A stretch of 64,000 bases of DNA, from NCBI GenBank assembly GCA_020635435.1, contig JACJZU010000004.1, positions 186,001-250,000 on the forward strand, given 5' to 3'. Source of the stretch: Flavobacteriales bacterium (GTDB taxonomy: Bacteria > Bacteroidota > Bacteroidia > NS11-12g > UBA9320). The position numbers were made by a program, and so were the translations under genes. The notes beneath the pieces were generated by a model that was given only the letters and a program-made list of their open reading frames with translations, was not told the DNA's origin and searched no databases. Shown here one piece after another: positions 43,473 to 52,329 of this stretch; position 1 is the first letter of the stretch, and every line of letters begins with the position of its first letter.

Positions 43473-45602
43473 ATGAAAAAGGCACTCACACTGCTCACTT
43501 TCGTTTTGGTTCTGATTGAATCGGTTGTTGGCCAATCCTTTGAAGAAAAAACCACAACCGCTTCCAACATGCGCCTCAATGTGACCAATGTGGGAACCCT
43601 TGGCAACGCATTTCGCGGATATCGCGATGGTAGTGGCAGGCAGAGCTGTGAGTACCCGGCCGGTTCCGGGGTCGAGCATCTGTTCGAAGGCGGGATCTGG
43701 ATCGGAGGGCTTATTGACGGAAATACGGTGGCAGTCTCTACTTCGGCCTACGACGCTCCAAGTGGTTATTCAACCGGAAGAGGTGGTTTCGAATTTACGG
43801 CCGAACTCGGTTCCACCCTTGAAGAGCGGAGCAGCCTCTTTGATTCACCGTTTTTTACGCCAGATGCCTTGTCGCACCAGGATTATGTGAGCACTTTCAG
43901 TGATCGGAATCTGGTTGTACCGGGAACTTCTATCCCCATCAGCGGACACTTACAACCCATGAATCTGGAGGTTCGGATGGAAACCTATAATTGGAACTAC
44001 GCCTTCTCGGATTTCTTCGTTATCCTGAATTTCGAGGTGACCAATAGAAGCAATGCGGTTATAGACAGCGTTTACTTTGGTCTTTGGACCAATACGGTGG
44101 TCCGGAATTTAAATGTTACACCGGCCGGATCGGGCGGAGCGGCATTTTACAACAAAGGGGGAAACGGATATCTGGATTCGCTCCAACTGGCCTATTGCTA
44201 CGACCACAGTGGCGACGTTGGGTTCACAGAAAGTTATATTGGCCAGAAATTTTTAGGGGCTGAAGACAAGAATGGTTTTCAACACCCCACCATCAGGTCC
44301 GGTTTTAAAGCACATTACAACGCCTGGGAATTCAATAATACCTCCAATCCGGTTTTCTTTTTGCCCGCAACCGAACAAGCGCGATATACCAAACTCACTA
44401 AAGGCCTGAACGACGATCTATGCTGGGATAAGAATTCTACCCAAAATGCCCAATGTGGCCCGCGAAGCTATCAGGAGCAACTCAATGAGGCAGGCAACAG
44501 GTCGGATCTGGTGAGCGTTGGACCATTTCGCAGTCTGGCTCCGGGAGAGTCCTTCAAAGCCACTTATGCGCTGGTTGCCGGGAAGAAACTGGAAGATGGC
44601 AAACCCAACAGCGACAATAATTCCGTTCAGCAAACCATTTTCCGGACCAACGCGAATTGGGCCCAGGTTGCATTCAATGGAGAAGACAAGAATTTCAACG
44701 GACAACTGGACGAAGGAGAGGACATAGATGGAAACGGTTCGATCACCCGATTCATTCTTCCCGCGCCACCTGATATCCCGAAAACACGCATCGTTACCCG
44801 GGATCATGAGATCGATGTGTATTGGTCGGATAATTCGGAGCGTTCGGTGGATCCGATCACCAGGGAATTGGATTTTGAAGGTTATCGGGTGTACATGACC
44901 CAGTTGGGATTTGATGTGACCGATGTTCCGGACCTGGCCCGCGATATGAAAAGGATCGCTGAGTACGATCTGCGAGGGAATGGTCTGTTCAGCGAAACCG
45001 GCTTTGAAAGTGTGCGACTGGAACAGCCTGTTCGCTTCGAGAACGATACAACAAGCTATCGCTTCAAATACACGATACGGAACATTCAGAACGGTTGGCA
45101 ATACGCCATCGCAGTGAGTGCATTTGATCGCGGTAATGAAGCGAGCAACCTCGAATCGCTCGAATCAAGTCTCCTTGCCAATAATTTCAGAGCTTTTGCC
45201 GGGAAACCTGTGAACGCCAATCTGAAAACGAATGAGCCCTTTGCCTATCCAAATCCGTATTACTACGGGGCTGCCTGGGAGGGAACCAGCAACTTTCAGG
45301 AGCAAAGCCGCAAGATCTATTTTGCCAATCTTCCCCAACATTGCAAGATCCGCATATTCACGCAAGCGGGAGACCTCATCGATGAGATCCATCACGATGC
45401 TGAATACAACGGAACCGATATCCGGTGGTATCAGACCTTTGGTTCTGAAAATCCGGAACGCAACGTTCACAGCGGCGGCGAGCACGGCTGGGATCTTTTA
45501 AGTACCAATAGCCAGATCATTGCCCGTGGATTATATATCTTCACGGTTGAAGATCTGGAAAGTGGTTCCAGATATCAAGGAAAATTTGTAATCATCAAAT
45601 AA
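43473..45602 (+). CDS. Large secreted T9SS-type protein (first gene of four-gene operon)
   Basis: 709 residues. Signal peptide MKKALTLLTFVLVLIESVVG then Gln. Residues 30-400 form a beta-rich domain (NVTNVGTLGNAFRGY ... FEGGIWIGG ... RMETYNWNYAFSDFFV), a layout I associate with large T9SS-exported proteins of Bacteroidota and Ignavibacteria. EDKNFNGQLDEGEDIDGNG near 410 is a calcium-loop-like stretch, and a fibronectin type III-like domain follows (about 430-560). The C-terminus carries a sorting-like region (FAYPNPYYYG ... ARGLYIFTVEDLESG). Eighteen bp separate it from the next gene. Function unknown. Confidence 0.82.
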   Translation: MKKALTLLTFVLVLIESVVGQSFEEKTTTASNMRLNVTNVGTLGNAFRGYRDGSGRQSCEYPAGSGVEHLFEGGIWIGGLIDGNTVAVSTSAYDAPSGYSTGRGGFEFTAELGSTLEERSSLFDSPFFTPDALSHQDYVSTFSDRNLVVPGTSIPISGHLQPMNLEVRMETYNWNYAFSDFFVILNFEVTNRSNAVIDSVYFGLWTNTVVRNLNVTPAGSGGAAFYNKGGNGYLDSLQLAYCYDHSGDVGFTESYIGQKFLGAEDKNGFQHPTIRSGFKAHYNAWEFNNTSNPVFFLPATEQARYTKLTKGLNDDLCWDKNSTQNAQCGPRSYQEQLNEAGNRSDLVSVGPFRSLAPGESFKATYALVAGKKLEDGKPNSDNNSVQQTIFRTNANWAQVAFNGEDKNFNGQLDEGEDIDGNGSITRFILPAPPDIPKTRIVTRDHEIDVYWSDNSERSVDPITRELDFEGYRVYMTQLGFDVTDVPDLARDMKRIAEYDLRGNGLFSETGFESVRLEQPVRFENDTTSYRFKYTIRNIQNGWQYAIAVSAFDRGNEASNLESLESSLLANNFRAFAGKPVNANLKTNEPFAYPNPYYYGAAWEGTSNFQEQSRKIYFANLPQHCKIRIFTQAGDLIDEIHHDAEYNGTDIRWYQTFGSENPERNVHSGGEHGWDLLSTNSQIIARGLYIFTVEDLESGSRYQGKFVIIK

Positions 45603-45619
45603 TCAATCAATTATATCAA

Positions 45620-47851
45620 ATGAAAAAAGTACTACTCTCCCTAATGTTGGCAACCTTGACTCTCGCAGGTATGGCGCAATACCAACGCGTAACGGTTCGT
45701 GACATCCAGTATGTGGATCAATCCAAACTGCAGAATTGCAGGGATACCTCTGCGTACGACGGCGACACGGTTACCATTGTATGCAAGGTGATCGCCGATG
45801 CAAACCTGATCGACGTTCCTTCAAGTAGTGTTCAGGGAGGATATCGTCCCTTTGTACACGTGGTGGATACTGCCGAGAATGGTGCAATGGGCAAATTCAG
45901 CGGTTTGCAGGTCATGGGTGTTTACACCGATTCCAAAGGGACACCGCTTCCGGTGAACGATGTATTCAATCTGTATGCGGGAATGATCGTAGAAATGACA
46001 GGTAAGGTGAATTCCTATCTGGGTGATACACAATTTGAGATATTGGACAATTCCTCCTTAACCGTTCTCGGCAACAGCTCTGCACCGGAAGCGGTAACTA
46101 TTGATCTGGGTTTGTTGAACGATAATACCCGGACCAATGTCCTCACAACAGGCGAAGAGTATGAAGGCTCTTTCGTAAAACTCGAGAATTTAACAGTTAC
46201 GGCTGTATACAATTTCAGCGGTAACCGGGTAAGCTTCGACCTTACCGACGACAATGGCAACGTGATCAATGTTTCCGACCGTTTCCTGGTACAGAAAACG
46301 CCTTCCTACATTACCAATCGCCCATCTGCTCCATACAAACAAGGCAAGTTCGTAGCTCCTGTTGTAGGTACACGTTTCGACCATATCATGGGTATCATTA
46401 TTCACTCACAGAATGGCTGTACAGGTAGCAATGGACGTGGATTTGAGCTGAACCCCTTCGATACCTCTCATTACAAGATCGGTATCACTCCCGCAAACAT
46501 CAGTAATGTAGTGCGCACACCGCTCGTACCAACCGATCAGGATGCAGTGAAGATCAGTGCCAAGATCGTTGATTTCGACGGTTCGGTAAACAAGGCAACG
46601 CTGTACTACACCTCGGAATTGTATGTCCCCATGGAGGATACATTCACGATGGTTCCGATGACCCTCAAGGCCGGAACTACGGATGAATTTGAGGCCAATA
46701 TTCCGGCATTCGCCGAAGGCTCAACGATCCGATACTACATTGTTGCGGAAGACGATGATCTGCAATTGAGCTACTCCCCATACGGCGCCGCCGATCTTTC
46801 GAATCCGGATTACATGTTCTATACGGTTCGCAACAACGGACTCTCCATAGTTGATCTTCAAAAAGTGTTCAACCCGAGACGTGACGCATCCCCTTACGTT
46901 GGCCGTGAAGTTACGGTTACCGGAGTGGTTACAGCGAGCGCAAAGGCCTATGATCTGGAGGCCATCTACCTGCAGGATGAGAATATTCCTGTGTGGGGAG
47001 GGATTCAGTGTGTCGGGAATTCGGATCTCATCAAATTATTCCGCGGTCAGGTGGTTACGGTAACCGGTACAGTGAGCGAGAGTTTTGGTTTCACTGTACT
47101 GAATGTTTCAAAGGTGGTGAACACCGGCCGGGTAGCCACTATCCGACCTTTGATGGTCGATATCAACTATATCCCGGACATGCGCGAATCGGGATATTTG
47201 GAATCCCTGGAAGGTGTATTGATCGGGCTGTATAATCCCGGTTCCAAGGTATATGTGTCCAATCCACGTTTGAACAATTTCGGCGAATGGCTCGTGGCAC
47301 CAGGAGCAGATTCTTCCTTCAATGCATCGATGCGGGTACAAACAGGTATTCAAAACACCAATAACCACAGTAGTTTGTGGGTTTCATTGGTAGGGGATAC
47401 CATGCTGAAGGAAAATGAAGGGGTGATGAATGTAGACCCGATCGCAACTCAAAAGGGCATGAGCTTCGATACGTTGATGGGGATCAATTTTTATGGATTC
47501 AGTACCTTCAAGATCCTTCCCCGCAATAACGACGATTTCAAGGGAGCATCTGTGCAATTGCCGGCAACAGATTACCCCGAAATACCTGTTGGAATTGAAG
47601 CGATCTCTGTCGGATCGGATGATGTGCGCATTTTCCCGAACCCAACCACAGGCGATCTGAATATCCGTGCAGCGAATGGTTCTTTTACCTTCATCCCTGA
47701 AATTCTCAATGTACAGGGGCAGGTGGTCCGATCATTCGAACCGTCAATAGGTTCTGCTAAAATCGACCTCAGCGGATTGGCTCAGGGAACATACTTCCTT
47801 CGTCTCAAGAGCGATCGTTCAGTCACTACCTGGAGGATCACGAAAAATTAA
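45620..47851 (+). CDS. Secreted OB-fold T9SS-type protein
   Basis: 743 residues, signal peptide MKKVLLSLMLATLTLAGMA then Gln. Two regions look like OB-fold domains: about 25-160 (DGDTVTIVCKVIADANL) and about 410-520 (GREVTVTGVVTASAKAYDLE, VVTVTGTVSESFGFTVLNV). Between them is a beta domain (NKATLYYTSELYVPMEDTF). The last 80 residues (VRIFPNPTTGDLNIRA ... LAQGTYFLRLKSD) are a typical type A T9SS sorting domain. Such OB-fold domains often occur next to extracellular nucleases, but no nuclease motif is seen here. Three bp separate its stop from the frame of the following gene. Confidence 0.85.
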   Translation: MKKVLLSLMLATLTLAGMAQYQRVTVRDIQYVDQSKLQNCRDTSAYDGDTVTIVCKVIADANLIDVPSSSVQGGYRPFVHVVDTAENGAMGKFSGLQVMGVYTDSKGTPLPVNDVFNLYAGMIVEMTGKVNSYLGDTQFEILDNSSLTVLGNSSAPEAVTIDLGLLNDNTRTNVLTTGEEYEGSFVKLENLTVTAVYNFSGNRVSFDLTDDNGNVINVSDRFLVQKTPSYITNRPSAPYKQGKFVAPVVGTRFDHIMGIIIHSQNGCTGSNGRGFELNPFDTSHYKIGITPANISNVVRTPLVPTDQDAVKISAKIVDFDGSVNKATLYYTSELYVPMEDTFTMVPMTLKAGTTDEFEANIPAFAEGSTIRYYIVAEDDDLQLSYSPYGAADLSNPDYMFYTVRNNGLSIVDLQKVFNPRRDASPYVGREVTVTGVVTASAKAYDLEAIYLQDENIPVWGGIQCVGNSDLIKLFRGQVVTVTGTVSESFGFTVLNVSKVVNTGRVATIRPLMVDINYIPDMRESGYLESLEGVLIGLYNPGSKVYVSNPRLNNFGEWLVAPGADSSFNASMRVQTGIQNTNNHSSLWVSLVGDTMLKENEGVMNVDPIATQKGMSFDTLMGINFYGFSTFKILPRNNDDFKGASVQLPATDYPEIPVGIEAISVGSDDVRIFPNPTTGDLNIRAANGSFTFIPEILNVQGQVVRSFEPSIGSAKIDLSGLAQGTYFLRLKSDRSVTTWRITKN

Positions 47852-47895
47852 GCTTGGATCAGCCGGGTAAATCAGTTATACGGAACCGTGGGGCA

Positions 47896-49323
47896 ATGAG
47901 GACATTGCTCCTCGGTTTCATTGTTTTGGTGTGGTGGGGATGTGCCGACGATAACCCGGTTGCACCTGCAGCACCCGAAACGCACCTGTCGATTGAACGG
48001 ATCGATCTCAGCGGACCAAACCGGCTGAACAGTTCGTTTCGCTTGAGTTGGTATGGAACCGATCGCGACGGCTATGTGGTGGGTTATGAATTCACTACCG
48101 ATCAGGTGAACTGGTACTTTACGACCGTGCGCGATTCGGTTTTCAAATTTGAACTGGATCCGGGCAGTGATACCACGGATATCGAGTTTTACATCCGAGC
48201 CCTGGACAACGATGGCAATAAGGATGAAACACCTGCATTTCTGCGCATCCCTCTGAAGAATTCTCCTCCGGTGGCCAGTTTCGATGTCGAGAGTTTTCCG
48301 GCAGACACAACCTTCGGGGTTTGCACCTTCAGGTGGAATTACAGCGACCCGGATGGCGATGCCACTGTTACCGCAGCTTTCCTGAAGGTGAACGAAGGAG
48401 CATGGTACGAGCTGGACCGCAGTGCCCGAATGGTGAGCTTGCGCTCTGCAAACCCATCAGTTGCAGGTTCTGGGGATGCGGACGTTTTTTACAATACCTC
48501 CCTTCGCAAAGAGGCGCTTCCAATTTCCGGGTGGAATAACGGGGGCAGCAATACCTTGTATCTTAAAGTGGTAGATCTTGCCGGAAGAGAAAGTGCGATC
48601 GATACCTCGTCGGGCTTCTTCAACAAAAGACAGACCAGTGACCTATTGCTTATAAATGGTCAGCCACCTGATGTGAATGCCCGATATCGACAAACTGTCA
48701 AGGCCGTTTATCCGGCGGGGTTCGATGCAGTGGATTTCGCCCAGGGCAATGGCCGATATCAACCCATTTTCTGGGTTCCCACATTCTCGCTGATCACAGA
48801 GCTTTACGACAAATTGATCTTTAATACTGATCAGTCTTTGTTCGCAAATCCACTCACCGGGCGCTCGGCTCTTTTGCTTGAGTTTGCCGCTCCGGTAATG
48901 CAGAACTACACAGATGGGGGTGGGAAATCCATGGTAACCACCAGTTTCCCGCCGGGTTTTGATCCTGCCGAGATCCGGGGCGCCTTCCCCGTAGATAGTT
49001 TATCGCTAACCAGTGGACAAGCCGTGATCGAACCCGATTCTTTTATGTATCCGGTACAAGGTAATTACCCGAAATTGCAACCTACCACACTGCTGCTTGG
49101 GGCAGATCCATTTGTGCCATCTATAGACAGCGAACCCATTTACCGGGCTGGTCTTCGCGCATTTGGAGCCTGGAAAGGAACCGATATTGTTGGCGCCGCC
49201 CGAAAAACGGATGGCAAAACGCGTCAGGTTTTCTTTAGCGTAGAATTGTATCGATTCAACAAGGATGAATCCAAACTTCGCGAGCTCTTCGATCAAATAC
49301 TCAATAAGGATTTCAATTGGTGA
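47896..49323 (+). CDS. Lipoprotein with Ig/fibronectin-like domains
   Basis: 475 residues from ATG 47896; the open frame extends to a TTG at 47854, but MRTLLLGFIVLVWWGC is a clean lipoprotein signal with Cys at 16. Residues 25-115 (LSWYGTDRDGYVVGYEF ... FYIRALDNDGNKDE) and 120-230 (FRWNYSDPDGDATV) are fibronectin/Ig-like domains. The remaining 240 residues form an unrecognised domain. It ends 1 nt into the TonB receptor start (TGATG) and would be the surface or periplasmic lipoprotein partner of that receptor, a SusD-like position without SusD sequence features. Confidence 0.8.
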   Translation: MRTLLLGFIVLVWWGCADDNPVAPAAPETHLSIERIDLSGPNRLNSSFRLSWYGTDRDGYVVGYEFTTDQVNWYFTTVRDSVFKFELDPGSDTTDIEFYIRALDNDGNKDETPAFLRIPLKNSPPVASFDVESFPADTTFGVCTFRWNYSDPDGDATVTAAFLKVNEGAWYELDRSARMVSLRSANPSVAGSGDADVFYNTSLRKEALPISGWNNGGSNTLYLKVVDLAGRESAIDTSSGFFNKRQTSDLLLINGQPPDVNARYRQTVKAVYPAGFDAVDFAQGNGRYQPIFWVPTFSLITELYDKLIFNTDQSLFANPLTGRSALLLEFAAPVMQNYTDGGGKSMVTTSFPPGFDPAEIRGAFPVDSLSLTSGQAVIEPDSFMYPVQGNYPKLQPTTLLLGADPFVPSIDSEPIYRAGLRAFGAWKGTDIVGAARKTDGKTRQVFFSVELYRFNKDESKLRELFDQILNKDFNW

Positions 49324-52145
49324 TGCGCATCTTTCTTTTCATCCTGTTAAGCAGTATTTCGCTATTGACTCGGGCTCAACTATTTGGCACATTAAGCGGC
49401 AAAATAACGGACGCAGATAATAAAGATGCACTTTTCAGTGCAACCGTTCGAATTATCGGGACCTATTACGGAGCGGTAAGTGATGAAGACGGCAAGTTCC
49501 GCATCGAAGGCATTAAACCCGGCGATTATACCATACAGGTAAACTACGTGGGCTACGTGGAAAAGGTATTTACCGGCGTGCGGATTTCAGGTGGAAAAGA
49601 GAAAGTCCTCAATGTGGAATTATCCTCTCAGGTGAATTCCTTTGAAACGGTTACCGTAGTAGGGCAGAAGCAATTGGTGAAACTCGATGGAGGCGACTCG
49701 CGCGTAACGGTGCAGCGCAAAGAGATCGCAGACATGAACGTGCGCGATGTACAGGAAGTGGTTGCCATGCAGGCTGGTGTTAGTAAAACCACCGACGGTT
49801 TGCAAATACGCGGTGCGCGGGTGTATGAAACGCAGTATGTAGTAGATAATATCACCGCACAGGATCCCTTGGCAGGTACCGGCTTTGGAGTGAATGTGGC
49901 ATCCGGATCGGTGAGCGAGATCGAATTGGTTACAGGCGGATCCGGCGCTGAGTATGGTGATGGCTCTGCCGGTGTGATCTCTACTGTGATCCGCGAGGGA
50001 AGTGAAAAGTTTGAATTCAGCCTGGATTACCAGAGCGATCACCTGGGCATATTCAAAGCACCCTGGCAGTGGAATACCGATCTGCTCGAATTCAGCCTTG
50101 CCGGTGCTGTACCTAAAACCGGGAAGAAATTGCTCTTCTTCAATAACGTAACCGCCCGCCTCAGCGATCAATATTTCGGGCCAACCGCCCGGCAACTGCA
50201 TTCTTCTTTGTTCACTGGGAACGATTCACTTTGGGCACCCAGACAAGAGAACGGCTTTACGCATACATTCAAACTCAGCTATAAATGGAGGCCCGGTACC
50301 AAAATATCCATTACCAATCAGCATAGTTTGATGATCAATCAGAATACGCGTTCGTTGCAGATCGTAGGTTTTGATGCCATACTGGCCCCGGGTTTTCAGT
50401 ATAACAGAAGCCTGAATCTCGATAACGCCACAACATATACTCATCAGGCAAATCTTACGGCCATTAATGTGCAGCATACACTCAATAAAAGACTTATTCT
50501 GAACGCAACCGCAGGGAGACTCTTTACCAATTTGAGGGCAGATGCCAATGGACGTCCGTTCCGAACCGAAACTGTGGAGCGGATATACGATGAAGCGTCC
50601 ATCGTTACCGATCCGGTGACGGTGTTCAATCCGAATGACCCGATCCGGTATGTTCTGCCTGGACCCGGACTGGTGAATAACGGCGGTATATCAGGAACCT
50701 GGCACGATCATTATGTGTTGGAGAATACCATCAAGGCTTCCTTGAGCTATTACCCCGACGATGAAACGCATCAGTTCAAGTTCGGCTTCGAGCATAAATT
50801 CAACGATTATCAATGGGTAGATGTGAATCGCCCCTGGGTGGGAGCGCCCATTCAAATCGACGATTCTACATCCACACCATCCATCTCAATCGGTTCATCG
50901 AACGATATCTGGAGAGTGAAACCCAATAACGGTGGTCTTTTCATTACCGATAAAATTACCTACAAAGGGATCATCGCTTCCCTGGGTATGCGCTTGAATT
51001 ACTGGGCCCCGGGAAAATTTGCCGATGATGCCGTGAATGATCCGGGCGCGCCGGTGATCGACCAGATCCGGGAGGATTATATGGATAATACATTCGGATT
51101 GTTCGGGCTCCGTTATAAAATGCGTTTGCTGCCCAAGATCAACGTGAGCTTCCCGGTAACAACGAACAATACGCTGTATTTCAATTACGGCCACAGCATG
51201 CGTTTGCCCCATCCCCGATTCCTCTATGCCGGTCTTGATCCGGAGTATCAGGATCGTTCATTTCTTTCGAATATTGGCAATCCCGACCTGAATCCGGAGG
51301 TGAACGTGAGCTATGAGGTAGGTTATAAATCCCAGATCAACAAGGATCTGGCCCTCACCTTCACAGGGTACAACAACAATCGTTTTGACTATATCGTATC
51401 CCGACGGGTTATTGTGAAAGACCAAACCGGGCGACCGGTGACTAAGGTTATGTACATCAACCAGGACTATGCCAAGATCCAGGGAACGGAATTGAGCATT
51501 CAGTACCGCATTGGAGCGGCTCTCAGAGCATTTTGGAACACATCCTACCAGGTGGCCCGTGGCAAATCCAACTCCGCGCGGGAATCCAGCCTGCAGATCG
51601 CCCAGAACGGCGAAGTACCGCTGAGTACCGAACAATATCTCGCCTGGGATCGCCCCTGGAATACCACGCTAGGTTTGGCATTTACATACGATACATCCGT
51701 ACATTTCCTCCCAACCTGGATGAAGAATACCCAACTATTCCTATCTACCAATTACCAAAGCGGATACAGATACACACCTGAAAAACTCGAAGGATACAAT
51801 TCTATTGGTCGTCCACTCTACGCACCTGAGCTCGATAAGTACCTCCTCGAAAGAGCCACGCCATGGCTCAATACCGATCTGAAGATCAACCGCACCTTCC
51901 GCTTTGGAAAAAAGAAGGAATCCGGCATAACCCTCAGCTACGAGATCCGGAACTTGTTCAACAACCAAAACGCACAAGTAATAAACCCCGTTACCGGCCG
52001 GGCATACCGCGAAGGAGATGATGTCCCAAACAGCTGGCGCGACCCCCGTTACATAGGCCCCGAAGAGTCAGGCACCCCCCCCAACGACCCCGCCCGTTAC
52101 CTGGCCCCACGCCAAATGCTCTTCGGCCTCAAAATGCGCTTCTAA
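49323..52145 (+). CDS. TonB-dependent outer-membrane receptor with CarboxypepD_reg-like domain
   Basis: 940 residues from ATG 49323; upstream TTG and GTG codons exist, but this ATG directly precedes the signal peptide FLFILLSSISLLTRA. Residues about 22-105 are the CarboxypepD_reg-like domain (GTLSGKITDADNKDAL ... GDYTIQVNYVGYVE). The plug domain follows (about 115-220: VVAMQAGVSKTTDGLQIRGA, GAEYGDGSAGVISTV), and then a long beta-barrel ending in LFGLKMRF with the final Phe typical of outer-membrane barrels. It imports an unidentified ligand using TonB energy. No SusD homologue is present; the preceding lipoprotein is translationally coupled. Confidence 0.93.
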   Translation: MRIFLFILLSSISLLTRAQLFGTLSGKITDADNKDALFSATVRIIGTYYGAVSDEDGKFRIEGIKPGDYTIQVNYVGYVEKVFTGVRISGGKEKVLNVELSSQVNSFETVTVVGQKQLVKLDGGDSRVTVQRKEIADMNVRDVQEVVAMQAGVSKTTDGLQIRGARVYETQYVVDNITAQDPLAGTGFGVNVASGSVSEIELVTGGSGAEYGDGSAGVISTVIREGSEKFEFSLDYQSDHLGIFKAPWQWNTDLLEFSLAGAVPKTGKKLLFFNNVTARLSDQYFGPTARQLHSSLFTGNDSLWAPRQENGFTHTFKLSYKWRPGTKISITNQHSLMINQNTRSLQIVGFDAILAPGFQYNRSLNLDNATTYTHQANLTAINVQHTLNKRLILNATAGRLFTNLRADANGRPFRTETVERIYDEASIVTDPVTVFNPNDPIRYVLPGPGLVNNGGISGTWHDHYVLENTIKASLSYYPDDETHQFKFGFEHKFNDYQWVDVNRPWVGAPIQIDDSTSTPSISIGSSNDIWRVKPNNGGLFITDKITYKGIIASLGMRLNYWAPGKFADDAVNDPGAPVIDQIREDYMDNTFGLFGLRYKMRLLPKINVSFPVTTNNTLYFNYGHSMRLPHPRFLYAGLDPEYQDRSFLSNIGNPDLNPEVNVSYEVGYKSQINKDLALTFTGYNNNRFDYIVSRRVIVKDQTGRPVTKVMYINQDYAKIQGTELSIQYRIGAALRAFWNTSYQVARGKSNSARESSLQIAQNGEVPLSTEQYLAWDRPWNTTLGLAFTYDTSVHFLPTWMKNTQLFLSTNYQSGYRYTPEKLEGYNSIGRPLYAPELDKYLLERATPWLNTDLKINRTFRFGKKKESGITLSYEIRNLFNNQNAQVINPVTGRAYREGDDVPNSWRDPRYIGPEESGTPPNDPARYLAPRQMLFGLKMRF

Positions 52146-52160
52146 CCCAACCCCCCAACT

Positions 52161-52328
52161 ACCCAACTACCCAGCCACCCGGATACCCAACTACCCAGCT
52201 ACCCAGCCACCCAACTACCCAGCTACCCAACTACCCAGCCACCCGGATACCCAACTTCCCAGCTACCCATCAACCCAACTACCCAACTACCCAACTACCC
52301 AACTACCCAGCCACCCAGCCACCCAACC
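52161..52328 (+). repeat. 8-bp minisatellite (ACCCnnnn), 21 units in register, G-rich on the minus strand
   Basis: Twenty-one units of 8 bp in exact register, 20 beginning ACCC and one TCCC; a half-conserved unit precedes at 52153. The second half of each unit is mostly AACT, AGCT or AGCC, with GGAT at units 3 and 11. Units 1-5 equal units 9-13 in order apart from one base, so a 64-bp block was duplicated. On the minus strand this is GGG every 8 bp. It exactly fills the gap between two convergent genes. Confidence 0.95.
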
Positions 52329-52329
52329 T

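Noticed and set aside
52161..52328. Possible CRISPR array
   Set aside because: Units are 8 bp with no unique spacers and no cas genes nearby; it is a minisatellite.
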